Shown in pieces: positions 31,831 to 39,393 of a stretch of DNA of 44,879 bases. This stretch comes from Candidatus Parcubacteria bacterium (GTDB taxonomy: Bacteria; Patescibacteriota; Patescibacteriia; PEXW01). A program made the position numbers and the translations under genes. Location of the stretch: the NCBI GenBank assembly GCA_003597955.1, contig QZJU01000021.1:1-44879 (forward strand), written 5' to 3'. The notes below the pieces were generated by a model. It was not told where the DNA came from. It ran no database searches and saw nothing but the letters and a program-made list of their open reading frames with translations. Every line of letters begins with the position of its first letter. Position 1 is the first letter of the stretch.

Positions 31831-32784
31831 TTAGGCGTTTTTAGACTTCGGCCGTCTGATGGCCGGGTGTAGTGCGGGTATGCCTGCGAGTTTGAGCAGG
31901 CCACTGAATTCACGCTGGCTGATTTTGAAACCTCTGATGCCCTTGTCGCGGACCACGAATTTTTCCATCGCCTTTGCGGCTTTGGTTTGGTTGCCGGTCA
32001 GTTGATAAGTTTGCTTCAGCCATTGCACGGCTCCTGAATTGCTACCCGTAGCTTCGGCTAGGGCCTGGAATTTCGGCATGGCAAAAAGCCTGTCCGGTCC
32101 GGTTAAGCCCCTTCTGGCTCGCGGCTTTTTGGGTTCTGTTCCGCGTCCGGACGCAACTTTGGTTTTTTGCTGCCGTGCGATTTCATCTTTTGGCCTTTGG
32201 CCTCTGCCCAGACGAAAATTCAGATTGCGCTGGAGAATGCTGCGCAAGGTTCCTGGTTTGATATCTACGCCGAGCTTCTGGCTAAGATATTCAGCTACCT
32301 GCGAATACGTGCCATGCTTGGCAAAAAGCTCCTTGGCAGTTATGGTGTTTTTCACAAAAGCCAAAATCTGTTGAGTCATCGAAGTTGGGCTGGGCCTGCG
32401 ATTCGACCTGGCTTTTTTGAAACGTGCTTTGGGAATTCGCGGTTTTCGGGTTTTGGGTCTTTTGGGTTTTCGCTTCAGGGTTTTGGCGCCGAAAAGCGTG
32501 GGCAAGGCCGGCCAGCCTTTTCTTTCCGAAAAGCTGGTCATAAATTCCAACAAATGAATGCATTCCTCGGGTCCGGCGGTTTTTTGTAAAGCCTCGGGCA
32601 CATTGCCGAAAATCACTTCTGGCGTAAAGCCTCCGGCTTCGCCTGCCGCGGCAACCAAATCAATGACCCAAGGGTGAGCTTGGACAAAAACATCGAAATC
32701 GAATGCCGGCAAGCTGCCAGTGGCGACTCCCAGCAAAACCTGAAACAGGTTAAGGTTGGCAGAATTTTCCCTTACTTTAGCCAT
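31831..32784 (-). CDS. HTH-rich regulator-like protein, first gene of the sigma island
   Basis: 317 aa. The N-terminus contains VFVQAHPWVIDLVAAAGE, similar to the PWLL segment of the RpoD-like factor. A very basic stretch (about 105-130) follows. Then come an HTH-like segment (AKELFAKHGTYSQVAEYLSQ, about 152-171), another basic linker, and a second helical region (WLKQTYQLTGNQTKAAKAMEKF, ISQREFSGLLKLAGI). This is likely a DNA-binding protein. Its promoter overlaps a perfect palindrome shared with ruvA, so it may regulate itself. Confidence 0.7.
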   Translation of the reverse strand: MAKVRENSANLNLFQVLLGVATGSLPAFDFDVFVQAHPWVIDLVAAAGEAGGFTPEVIFGNVPEALQKTAGPEECIHLLEFMTSFSERKGWPALPTLFGAKTLKRKPKRPKTRKPRIPKARFKKARSNRRPSPTSMTQQILAFVKNTITAKELFAKHGTYSQVAEYLSQKLGVDIKPGTLRSILQRNLNFRLGRGQRPKDEIARQQKTKVASGRGTEPKKPRARRGLTGPDRLFAMPKFQALAEATGSNSGAVQWLKQTYQLTGNQTKAAKAMEKFVVRDKGIRGFKISQREFSGLLKLAGIPALHPAIRRPKSKNA

Positions 32785-32884
32785 TTTTCCTCCTTATGGG
32801 TTTTTGGCCTATTTTTTAAGGCTTGCTTAATTTTTTAATTTGCTTTTTCGATTTTTAAGGTTTAGGCAAAAATGCCTTCGGCTA

Positions 32885-32913
32885 ACCTTAAAATTTTTTG
32901 GAAAACTTGTCAA
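32885..32913 (-). promoter_or_regulatory. promoter of the sigma island's first gene
   Basis: Minus strand: TTGACA, 17 bases, TAAGGT. The -35 box lies inside the palindrome at 32896-32923. The leader can fold through TTAAGGTTTAG/CTAACCTTAA. Confidence 0.55.
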
Positions 32914-32923
32914 TTTTCCAAAA
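32896..32923. promoter_or_regulatory. perfect palindromic operator between ruvA and the sigma island
   Basis: TTTTGGAAAA, 8-base spacer, TTTTCCAAAA. It covers the -35 box of the minus-strand gene and lies just before the ruvA -10 box, so one bound protein could control both directions. Confidence 0.6.
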
Positions 32924-32926
32924 TGC

Positions 32927-32932
32927 TATACT
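32927..32932 (+). promoter_or_regulatory. -10 box of ruvA
   Basis: TATACT with 10 bases to the ATG and no Shine-Dalgarno, which suggests a leaderless mRNA. Confidence 0.55.
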
Positions 32933-32942
32933 TTAATCACTT

Positions 32943-33533
32943 ATGATCGCTTTTCTTCGCGGGCAAATTACGGCTTTGACGGTGAAATCCGTAATCTTGG
33001 AAGCCAATGGCGTGGGCTACCGCGTATTCGTGACCCCGCAAACCATGGCCAGTTTGGAATTAAACCAAATCCGTGGTCTGCACACGCATCATCACCAGCG
33101 CGAAGACGCCCAAGAGCTGTATGGATTTTTGACTGGCGAAGAGCGGGACATGTTTGAAAAGCTTCTGAGCGTCAATGGCGTTGGGCCAAAATCCGCTTTA
33201 GGCGTTTTATCCCGGGCCAGCGTTTCGGATATTGTCAGGGCCGTGCAAGCGAATGAAATTGGGATGCTGACCAAAGTTTCGGGCATTGGTCCCAAAACCG
33301 CGGAGCGGATTGTGCGGGAACTGAACGGTAAATTGGATTCGCAATTTTTGGTCAGCGCGGACAAATTAACCCAAAGCCAGACAAATGACGATGCGGATGC
33401 AGTGACGGCTTTGGAGCAATTGGGTTATACCAGCGCCGAAGCCCGAAAAGCGCTGCAGGCTTTGCCCAAAGAACTCAAAGATCCGGCCGCCAAAATTAAA
33501 GCGGTTTTAAAAAGCCACGGCCGGGCCAAATAA
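32943..33533 (+). CDS. ruvA: Holliday junction DNA helicase subunit RuvA
   Basis: 196 aa, typical length. OB-fold domain I (MIAFLRGQITALTVKSVILEANGVGYRVFV). Two helix-hairpin-helix motifs in domain II (LLSVNGVGPKSALGVL, LTKVSGIGPKTAERIVREL). Domain III binds RuvB (AVTALEQLGYTSAEARKAL). It holds four-way junctions for branch migration. It heads an apparent operon with the next two genes. Confidence 0.97.
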   Translation: MIAFLRGQITALTVKSVILEANGVGYRVFVTPQTMASLELNQIRGLHTHHHQREDAQELYGFLTGEERDMFEKLLSVNGVGPKSALGVLSRASVSDIVRAVQANEIGMLTKVSGIGPKTAERIVRELNGKLDSQFLVSADKLTQSQTNDDADAVTALEQLGYTSAEARKALQALPKELKDPAAKIKAVLKSHGRAK

Positions 33534-33534
33534 T

Positions 33535-34581
33535 ATGGAAGCGCAACTCTGGTCAGACCAAGAGCTTTGGGAAAGTTTTTTAACCCGGATAAGGCAGGCA
33601 CCGTTCCAGCAGTCTTGGGCTTGGGGCGAATTTCAAAAAGCCCGGGGCACGGAAGTTTTAAGATTTGCGGCAATCCAAAACCAAAAAATTGTGGGGCTGG
33701 TCCTGGCTTTAATCGAACCCTGGCGCTTTGGACAAAAGACCTTAACGGTTTTTTCCGGGCCCGTGATTGATTTTAATTTAAGTCCGCGAGTCTACGCGGA
33801 AGCTCTGGGCTTGTTGGTTAAAACTTTGGCAGCGGAAGCCCGGTCCCGCCAATGCCTGTATTTCCACATTGAACCAGGTCTTGAAAAAAACCAGGAGTCA
33901 GTTTTCAAGCCCGTAGCCGCGGAAAATAAATTAGTTATAACCAAAGCCTTTCAACCAATCGACACTTTAATTTTGGATTTAAAGCCTTCTGCCCAAGCGC
34001 TTATGCAAAAAATGCACGAAAAAACCCGGTACAACATTCGCTTGGCTGAAAAAAAAGGCGTTAGCGTGGAAAGTTTTTCCGGCCAATCGGCTAAGGCAAA
34101 GATTCCAATTTTTTTGAAAATCAATGCGGAAACTTCGGCGCGGGACAAATTTTTAAGCCACACCCAAAATTACTACGAAAAAATGGCGGAAATTCTGCCG
34201 GAAGAAATGCTGAAGGTATATTTGGCCAGTTCTGAGGATCAACCCATTGCCGCGAATATCGTCATAACCTATGCCGACACCGCGACTTATCTGCATGGCG
34301 CTTCCAGCAATCAACTTAGGAACCTGATGGCTCCGCATTTGCTGCAGTGGCGGCAGATCTTGGACGCGCAAGGCGCGGGCAAAAACTGGTACGACTTTTT
34401 CGGCGTTCAGACCGAGAACCGACAGCGCCAAACCAGCGCGGGTGCCAGCTGGGCAGGCATAACCCGGTTCAAACAGGGTTTTGGCGGCCGAGTGGTTTCC
34501 TACCTCGATGCCTACGAGTTGCCAATCAAACTGGGGTGGTATAGACTTTTAAAAGTTAGAAATTTATTTAAAAAATTATGA
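33535..34581 (+). CDS. FemAB/FemX-type peptidoglycan bridge aminoacyltransferase
   Basis: 348 aa. Two GNAT-like halves typical of Fem ligases: QQSWAWGEFQKARGTEVLRF near the N-terminus, MQKMHEKTRYNIRLAEKKGV in the middle (the family's KTRYNIRLA signature), then YLHGASSNQLRNLMAPHLLQW and WYDFFGV near the end. FemX-type enzymes add the first amino acid from aminoacyl-tRNA to lipid II. It begins one base after ruvA and overlaps the next gene by 4 bases. Confidence 0.93.
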   Translation: MEAQLWSDQELWESFLTRIRQAPFQQSWAWGEFQKARGTEVLRFAAIQNQKIVGLVLALIEPWRFGQKTLTVFSGPVIDFNLSPRVYAEALGLLVKTLAAEARSRQCLYFHIEPGLEKNQESVFKPVAAENKLVITKAFQPIDTLILDLKPSAQALMQKMHEKTRYNIRLAEKKGVSVESFSGQSAKAKIPIFLKINAETSARDKFLSHTQNYYEKMAEILPEEMLKVYLASSEDQPIAANIVITYADTATYLHGASSNQLRNLMAPHLLQWRQILDAQGAGKNWYDFFGVQTENRQRQTSAGASWAGITRFKQGFGGRVVSYLDAYELPIKLGWYRLLKVRNLFKKL

Positions 34582-35303
34582 TCCGGACCGTGGTGATTTC
34601 TGCGGCTGGCAAAGGCACGCGCATGAAAGAATTGGCTAAGGACAAGCCCAAACACATGATTGATGTGAACGGCAAGCCTTTTTTGTGGTACTTGCTGGAA
34701 AATTTGCGCGCGGCGGGCTTTGATGACTTAATCGTCGTGGTCGGGCATTTGCGCCAGCACATCGAAGAGTTTGCCGAAACTTATCCGCACAAGCTCACGA
34801 TTGTAAATCAGTTCGCCATCATGGGCGAAGACAAATACGGCACGGCCGTGCCGGTTTTGGCAGCGCGCGAAGCCGTAAACGGTAAACCTTTCTTAGCGGT
34901 TTACGGCGATAACCTGTATTCGGTGCGGGACTTAAATGCCATGAACCATGATGACGGCAAATGCTATGTCGGCGCTCTGCCGCACGAGAATTGGCAGAAA
35001 TACGGCGTCTTGATTCCAGGCGAGAACAACCGCTTGAAAGAAATCATTGAAAAACCCGATCATGATGTGGGTTCGAAATTGATTAACACTGGCTTGTTTG
35101 CCTTTACCCAGGAAATTTTTGAAGCTTGTGAAAAAGTCAAACCCACGCCGCCCAAAGACGAATTGTATCTGACCGACGCCGTGACCGAATTAGCCAAACA
35201 GAACAAGGTTTTCATCCAGCCCATTCAGGACTATTGGAAAGATTTCGGCTCGCCCGAAGATGTGGGTGCGGTCAGCCAGTTTTTGAAAGAAAGAGGGGAA
35301 TAA
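34578..35303 (+). CDS. sugar-phosphate nucleotidyltransferase
   Basis: 241 aa. NTP-transferase fold: VVISAAGKGTRMKELAKDKPKHMIDVNGKPF gives the G-x-G-T-R-M loop and lysine. VYGDNLYS supplies the metal-binding aspartate. EKPDHDVGSKLINTGLFAF and YWKDFGSPEDVG match the sugar-binding part of glucose-1-phosphate-type enzymes. There is no left-handed beta-helix, so only the transferase domain is present. It activates a sugar for surface polysaccharide or wall synthesis. Its ATGA overlap with the Fem gene suggests coupling. Confidence 0.9.
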   Translation: MIRTVVISAAGKGTRMKELAKDKPKHMIDVNGKPFLWYLLENLRAAGFDDLIVVVGHLRQHIEEFAETYPHKLTIVNQFAIMGEDKYGTAVPVLAAREAVNGKPFLAVYGDNLYSVRDLNAMNHDDGKCYVGALPHENWQKYGVLIPGENNRLKEIIEKPDHDVGSKLINTGLFAFTQEIFEACEKVKPTPPKDELYLTDAVTELAKQNKVFIQPIQDYWKDFGSPEDVGAVSQFLKERGE

Positions 35304-35312
35304 TTTTTTAGA

Positions 35313-35387
35313 GCCCCCATAGCTCAACGGATAGAGCGTAGGCCTCCGAAGCCTGAGATTGAGGTCCAATTCCTCATGGGGGCACCA
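35313..35387 (+). tRNA. tRNA-Arg (anticodon CCG)
   Basis: 75 bases with encoded CCA. Acceptor GCCCCCA/TGGGGGC, anticodon loop CTCCGAA. It lies 9 bases after the nucleotidyltransferase stop. Confidence 0.93.
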
Positions 35388-35408
35388 TTACACAAAGCGA
35401 CCTAAGCC

Positions 35409-35493
35409 TTGACAACTTAACGGGTCACACTCCAATGCTTGACATCAGGGCGTCTCTTTGGCGCTTGACATAAAATAATAACCGTGTTAAATT
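35409..35493 (+). promoter_or_regulatory. three TTGACA boxes upstream of the 177-aa gene
   Basis: TTGACA occurs at 35409, 35439 and 35465. The last has TAAATT after 17 bases and best explains the downstream gene. The others lack good -10 boxes and may be remnants or extra binding sites. Confidence 0.4.
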
Positions 35494-35553
35494 CATTTGA
35501 AACTTAAAAAGAGAAAATAGACTAAAAAGTACCTTTAAAGGAGGATTTTTCAG

Positions 35554-36087
35554 GTGGTTACAGCAAGACAGATAGCAGCACTAAAGTATTTAATTTTTGT
35601 CACTAGGACTGACATCCCACTCACAAAGCAAATATTGGCATTCCTGATTGATCGCTCTGAAGAGCTGACTAAAGATGTTTGCCTGACGCTTGTGGCTGAT
35701 CGGGAAGGGTATTCTGGTAAAGAGATTCATGCCCTCGCTTTGGCTTTGGACGAAATTCGCAGCCGAATACATCTTAACGAACTGCTCCTGGCCATGGGAT
35801 GTGAACTTATATTTAGCTTTCATTATGGGGATTTTGATCCCAGCCGAAGTGACAAAATCTTTAGTACGGCGGGCCAGTTCGCTGGCGCCCCCGAACATTT
35901 AGTCTCGACGGATCCAGAACTCGCCCAAGAAGGCATGCCAATGAGATATACCTTCTGGCTTTCTAGGGGGTATTACTCAAGACAAGCAACGCTTGTCATT
36001 GCAACGCGAGAGACGCTTGAACAAATTGACTTGAAGAGGCCGGGCTTGTACCCCCTTCAAGAACCTGCCTTAATGAAAATATCCTAA
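35554..36087 (+). CDS. orphan protein of unknown function
   Basis: 177 aa from a GTG start set by AAAGGAGG ten bases upstream. The N-terminal half is helical (TKQILAFLIDRSEELTKDVCLTLV, IHALALALDEIRSRIHL). The C-terminal half is aromatic (YTFWLSRGYYSRQATLVIATRETLEQ). It has its own promoter and terminator and is of the same style as the genes at 18196 and 22041. No family recognised. Confidence 0.68.
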   Translation: MVTARQIAALKYLIFVTRTDIPLTKQILAFLIDRSEELTKDVCLTLVADREGYSGKEIHALALALDEIRSRIHLNELLLAMGCELIFSFHYGDFDPSRSDKIFSTAGQFAGAPEHLVSTDPELAQEGMPMRYTFWLSRGYYSRQATLVIATRETLEQIDLKRPGLYPLQEPALMKIS

Positions 36088-36092
36088 TAACT

Positions 36093-36127
36093 AAGGTCTC
36101 GTGTCTAAAAATGCGCGAGACCTTTTT
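36093..36127 (+). terminator. terminator of the 177-aa orphan gene
   Basis: AAGGTCTCG and CGAGACCTT arms followed by TTT. Confidence 0.85.
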
Positions 36128-36255
36128 GATTTGTTGCATTTATGGCCAAAAAGCGCCAAAATGACGGTGCATAATTAACTTGCTGACTTTGGTATCAGTT
36201 GCCGGCCTTAAACCCAAAAATTTTTTCAATCTAATTTAGCGAGGAGCCAAAATAT

Positions 36256-37299
36256 ATGAAAAAAAATTTAATCATCATAATTTGCGTCATAGCCGCCCTG
36301 GCGATCGGCGGTGTTGCCTACTGGCTGGGCACGCGGTCAGGCGCTGAAAATAAAAACATCAATCAGGCCTCTGGCAATGCCAATGCCGCGGCATTGGCTA
36401 ACTCGCCGACACCGAATCTCACTTACGAAACCTACGCCAACCACGACCCGCTTTACACTTTTGTCGTGGTCAAAGAATGGACCAGCATTGCCCCGGCTGA
36501 AGTCCAGAAATCCCTTACTGAAGAACAGCGAAACGGCTATGAAATAAAATACTACGCTTCTAACCCAGATTCGGTCGTACTGGCCGTTTCAGAAAAAAGA
36601 TCCACAACCCTGACTTCAATGTCCGCTATTGTTGCTAATGACAAAACCAAATCCCAGGCAAATAAAAATATCACTTTGGTTGACGAAAGGGTAAACCAAG
36701 CCGATGCCCGGACGGAAATGCTTGTCACTTCCAGCGCTAACACTTTTTCGGTTTATTCCCGCTACCTCGTAATTAATTCAACCGGCACGGAAACCCGGTG
36801 GGCCTTGATGGAAGTGACCGTGCCTGCCAGCCGCACCAGCCAATACGCCAGTGTTGTCACCCGTTTACTGGATTCCTTACAGATCGCCGGCGCCAGTGTT
36901 AATACCAACCAAGCCAGCGCCGTTGAAGGCTTTAGTGTCGGCGGTGAAAAAGTGAATGACCCGGTATATAAGGAGAAATTCACTTCAATCCAGCTCGGAA
37001 AGCTCACGAAAAACAGCTCGCCCCAATCAGCTGCCTATGGCATTTCCAAAATGGATTACAGCGAAGAAGATTTGGCTTACCAAATCAATACCACAGACGC
37101 TTTTCCTGTCCAAACCCAAATGACAATCAAGGCTTATGACTATGCCGCGGGCAAGATTTTTGCCGGCGAACAAAAACTGGACGTCAAACGCGGGTCAAAT
37201 GGCTTCTGTTGTTTTTCTCCACCAGGCCAGGGGCGATATCAATACCTTTTTTATCTGGGGACAGACCTGGTTAAGACCATTGAGCTGACTTCCGAATAA
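36256..37299 (+). CDS. membrane-anchored exported protein of unknown function
   Basis: 347 aa with an N-terminal membrane helix (about 4-26), an Asn/Ala-rich linker (NINQASGNANAAA) and two exported lobes. The first ends with SVVTRLLDSLQIAG, a helix like the end of PsbP-like domains. The second contains adjacent cysteines (GFCCFSPPG). GCGAGGAG lies upstream of the ATG. The two-lobe plan resembles the protein at 12746, so the two may be related exported proteins. Function unknown. Confidence 0.65.
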   Translation: MKKNLIIIICVIAALAIGGVAYWLGTRSGAENKNINQASGNANAAALANSPTPNLTYETYANHDPLYTFVVVKEWTSIAPAEVQKSLTEEQRNGYEIKYYASNPDSVVLAVSEKRSTTLTSMSAIVANDKTKSQANKNITLVDERVNQADARTEMLVTSSANTFSVYSRYLVINSTGTETRWALMEVTVPASRTSQYASVVTRLLDSLQIAGASVNTNQASAVEGFSVGGEKVNDPVYKEKFTSIQLGKLTKNSSPQSAAYGISKMDYSEEDLAYQINTTDAFPVQTQMTIKAYDYAAGKIFAGEQKLDVKRGSNGFCCFSPPGQGRYQYLFYLGTDLVKTIELTSE

Positions 37300-37327
37300 G
37301 ATCGCTAATTTCTAGATTTAAACTAAT

Positions 37328-37510
37328 ATGATGGATATCAATGTCACAAAACGCGGCGGGGAAGCGGTTTACGGCCTGGGCTTCATCGGCGCGGTGATTT
37401 ATTACATTTCCACGGCCACGGGTTTTTGGGTGGGCGTTTTGGGTATTTTGAAAGCCTGCGTTTGGCCGGCTTTTTTTGTGTACCACGCGCTGAAATTCTT
37501 GGGAGCCTAG
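37328..37510 (+). CDS. small membrane protein
   Basis: 60 aa: MMDINVTKRGGEAVYGLGF, then two hydrophobic stretches (IGAVIYYISTATGFWVG, ACVWPAFFVYHALKF). It looks like a conserved two-helix membrane protein; the function is unknown. The ATG at 37331 is equally possible. The next gene starts 26 bases on. Confidence 0.65.
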   Translation: MMDINVTKRGGEAVYGLGFIGAVIYYISTATGFWVGVLGILKACVWPAFFVYHALKFLGA

Positions 37511-37536
37511 GTTTTGCCGTTTTTGATTAATAAAAA

Positions 37537-37824
37537 GTGACCTATTACGTTTACATCATGACGAATAAGTCAGATTCGGTTTTGTATATCGGTACGACTC
37601 GTAATCTTGAGCATCGCGTTTGGGAGCATAAGCATAAAAAAATACCCGGATTCACCAGTCGATACAATGTTATTAAGCTGGTATATTACGAAGAATTTTC
37701 CCTGGCTATGGAGGCGGTGGCGCGTGAAAAACAATTGAAAAATTGGCATCGCGAATGGAAAATGAATTTGATTAAAAGTCTAAACCCGTCATTTACTGAT
37801 TTAGCCGATGGATGGGATGCATAA
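37537..37824 (+). CDS. GIY-YIG domain protein
   Basis: 95 aa from a GTG start; the domain begins at once (MTYYVYIMTN). LYIGTTRNLEHRVWEHKHKKIPGFTSRYN and AVAREKQLKNWHREWK give the catalytic arginine and glutamate positions. The C-terminal INPxF-like SLNPSFTDL is shared with the 17599 gene. It is followed by dispersed palindromes. Confidence 0.88.
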   Translation: MTYYVYIMTNKSDSVLYIGTTRNLEHRVWEHKHKKIPGFTSRYNVIKLVYYEEFSLAMEAVAREKQLKNWHREWKMNLIKSLNPSFTDLADGWDA

Positions 37825-37830
37825 TAAGAG

Positions 37831-37895
37831 ATCCTGAAATAAATTCAGGATGAGGGACTTTTATATCCCTCATGCCGAACTTGTTTCGGCATCTC
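37831..37895. repeat. intergenic palindromes incl. inverted copy of the 21747 repeat
   Basis: ATCCTGAAATAAATTCAGGAT is the reverse complement of 21747-21767. It is followed by GAGGGACT/ATCCCTC and TGCCGAA/TTCGGCA hairpins. Confidence 0.55.
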
Positions 37896-37948
37896 TTGTC
37901 TTCAGTATCCCATTTTACGCACGCCTTGTTTTGAGATATGAACGGGCA

Positions 37949-37954
37949 TAGAAT
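37949..37954 (+). promoter_or_regulatory. -10 box of the YwbE-like gene
   Basis: TAGAAT, with TTGTTT 17 bases upstream, nine bases before the ATG and no Shine-Dalgarno. Confidence 0.5.
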
Positions 37955-37963
37955 TAATTTATT

Positions 37964-38155
37964 ATGAACGGCCAAAGCCGAAATAATATTTACCCAGGAC
38001 TCCGAGTGGCCATTGTCCAAAAACAAGACCAGTCCACGGGCAGACTGACCGAGGGGATTGTTAGAGATATCTTAACCAATTCTCCCACGCATCCGCACGG
38101 CATTAAAGTGAGGTTGGAAACCGGGGAAGTGGGGAGAGTGCAGGAAATTAGGTAG
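37964..38155 (+). CDS. YwbE family protein (DUF2196)
   Basis: 63 aa. NIYPGLRVAIVQKQDQSTGRLTEGIVRDILTNSPTHPHGIKVRLETGEVGRVQEI matches the whole YwbE family, a short all-beta protein of unknown function. Probably leaderless; the next gene follows after 2 bases. Confidence 0.85.
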   Translation: MNGQSRNNIYPGLRVAIVQKQDQSTGRLTEGIVRDILTNSPTHPHGIKVRLETGEVGRVQEIR

Positions 38156-38157
38156 AC

Positions 38158-38400
38158 ATGTATCATCTCTATATTTTGAAATGTAAAGATAAAACGCTGT
38201 ATACGGGCATAACCACGGACTTAAAGCGCAGGTTGCGGGAGCATAATTCTTCCATGCTCGGGGCGAAATATACGAAGAGCCGGCGGCCGGTAGAATTGGT
38301 TTATAACAAAGAATTCCGCACTCGCTCGGCGGCAACCAAGGCCGAAGCCAGGATTAAAAACCTATCGCGGGTGGAAAAAATTAGTTTAATTAAGAAATAG
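38158..38400 (+). CDS. GIY-YIG domain protein
   Basis: 80 aa. MYHLYILKCKDKTLYTGITTDLKRRLREHN is a clean GIY-YIG core, with AATKAEARIKNLSR giving the acidic residue. It is closer to the YhbQ/UPF0213 type than the 17599 and 37537 copies. Tight spacing (2 and 4 bases) links it to its neighbours. Confidence 0.9.
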   Translation: MYHLYILKCKDKTLYTGITTDLKRRLREHNSSMLGAKYTKSRRPVELVYNKEFRTRSAATKAEARIKNLSRVEKISLIKK

Positions 38401-38404
38401 GCTT

Positions 38405-38788
38405 GTGCCGATAACCAAAAAATTTATCGCTCCCTGCGGTATGGACTGCGCCTTGTGCATGGCGTACCTACGTGAAAAAAATCACTGTTTTGGCTGCCGG
38501 CAGGTTGAAAAAAACAAGCCGGCAACCAGAATTAAGTGTCGGATTCGGGTGTGCAAAAACCGGAAAGGAAATTTTTGTTTCGAGTGTGATGAGTTTCCCT
38601 GTGAGCGCTTAAAACACATAGACAAGCGATATCACACAAAATACGAGATGAGTATGATTGAAAATCTGGAGTTTATCCGCGATCACAGTATTAAGAAATT
38701 CCTCCAGCGCGAACAAAAACGCTGGACAAAAGGCGATAAGATATATTGTGTTCATAAGCACAAGTATTATGCGCAAATTAAACCTTGA
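38405..38788 (+). CDS. Cys-rich DUF3795-like protein
   Basis: 127 aa from a GTG start. IAPCGMDCALCMAYLREKNHCFGC, then CRIRVCKNRKGNFCFECDEFPCERL: at least ten cysteines in CxxC-like pairs, typical of DUF3795 and likely to bind zinc or a similar metal. The C-terminal 45 residues are helical. Its last 20 bases overlap the next gene. Confidence 0.82.
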   Translation: MPITKKFIAPCGMDCALCMAYLREKNHCFGCRQVEKNKPATRIKCRIRVCKNRKGNFCFECDEFPCERLKHIDKRYHTKYEMSMIENLEFIRDHSIKKFLQREQKRWTKGDKIYCVHKHKYYAQIKP

Positions 38789-39335
38789 AGATCTAAAATC
38801 CGACAATGCGGAAACCAAATACCATTGCGCCAAGCAGGCGATTGCCCTGTCGGAAAAAAATCCAAAGGGTTTGTATCCCCAGCTTAAGGTATTTACCAAA
38901 TTATTAGACGGGGAAAACCGGGTTTTAAAGTGGGTGGCGATTATCATCATCGGCAACCTGGCTCGGGCAGATGCAAAAAGTCAAATTGATCGCCTGGTGC
39001 CAAAGCTGATTGGATTTCTTAAGGGCAAAGAAATGATTACGGCCAATAACGCGATAATGGCGCTCGGAAAGATTGCCGCCAGCAAGCCAAAGTTTAAAGG
39101 CAAGATATTCCAGGCGTTTTTAGGCGTGGAAAAAGCCGTGTACTACAACAAAGGCCAGGTTTCGCCCGAGTGCCGCAATATCGCTCTGGGCAAGGCTCTT
39201 GAAGTTTTTTCGCTTTTTAAGACGGATGTGCAAAAAAGCAGTGTCTTGCTGGCTTTTATCGGGCGCCAAGTCCGGAATTCACGACCAGCTACTGGTCGAA
39301 AAGCCAGGGTTTTGCTGAAAGCCTTCAAACCTTAA
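38769..39335 (+). CDS. HEAT-repeat-like protein
   Basis: 188 aa from the ATG at 38769, not the track's earlier start, which lies inside the previous gene. Successive helical pairs (AETKYHCAKQAIALSEK, LKWVAIIIIGNLARADA, ITANNAIMALGKIAASKPK) look like HEAT repeats, which act as protein-binding scaffolds. Partner unknown. A bidirectional terminator follows. Confidence 0.72.
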   Translation: MRKLNLEDLKSDNAETKYHCAKQAIALSEKNPKGLYPQLKVFTKLLDGENRVLKWVAIIIIGNLARADAKSQIDRLVPKLIGFLKGKEMITANNAIMALGKIAASKPKFKGKIFQAFLGVEKAVYYNKGQVSPECRNIALGKALEVFSLFKTDVQKSSVLLAFIGRQVRNSRPATGRKARVLLKAFKP

Positions 39336-39356
39336 ACCAAATTCGAATAAAAATAA

Positions 39357-39386
39357 AAAACCGTCAGTTTATAAACTGGCGGTTTT
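39357..39386. terminator. bidirectional terminator between the HEAT-like gene and prs
   Basis: AAAACCG and CGGTTTT arms with paired CAGTTTATAAACTG inside; it serves both convergent genes. Confidence 0.85.
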
Positions 39387-39393
39387 AGAAAGT

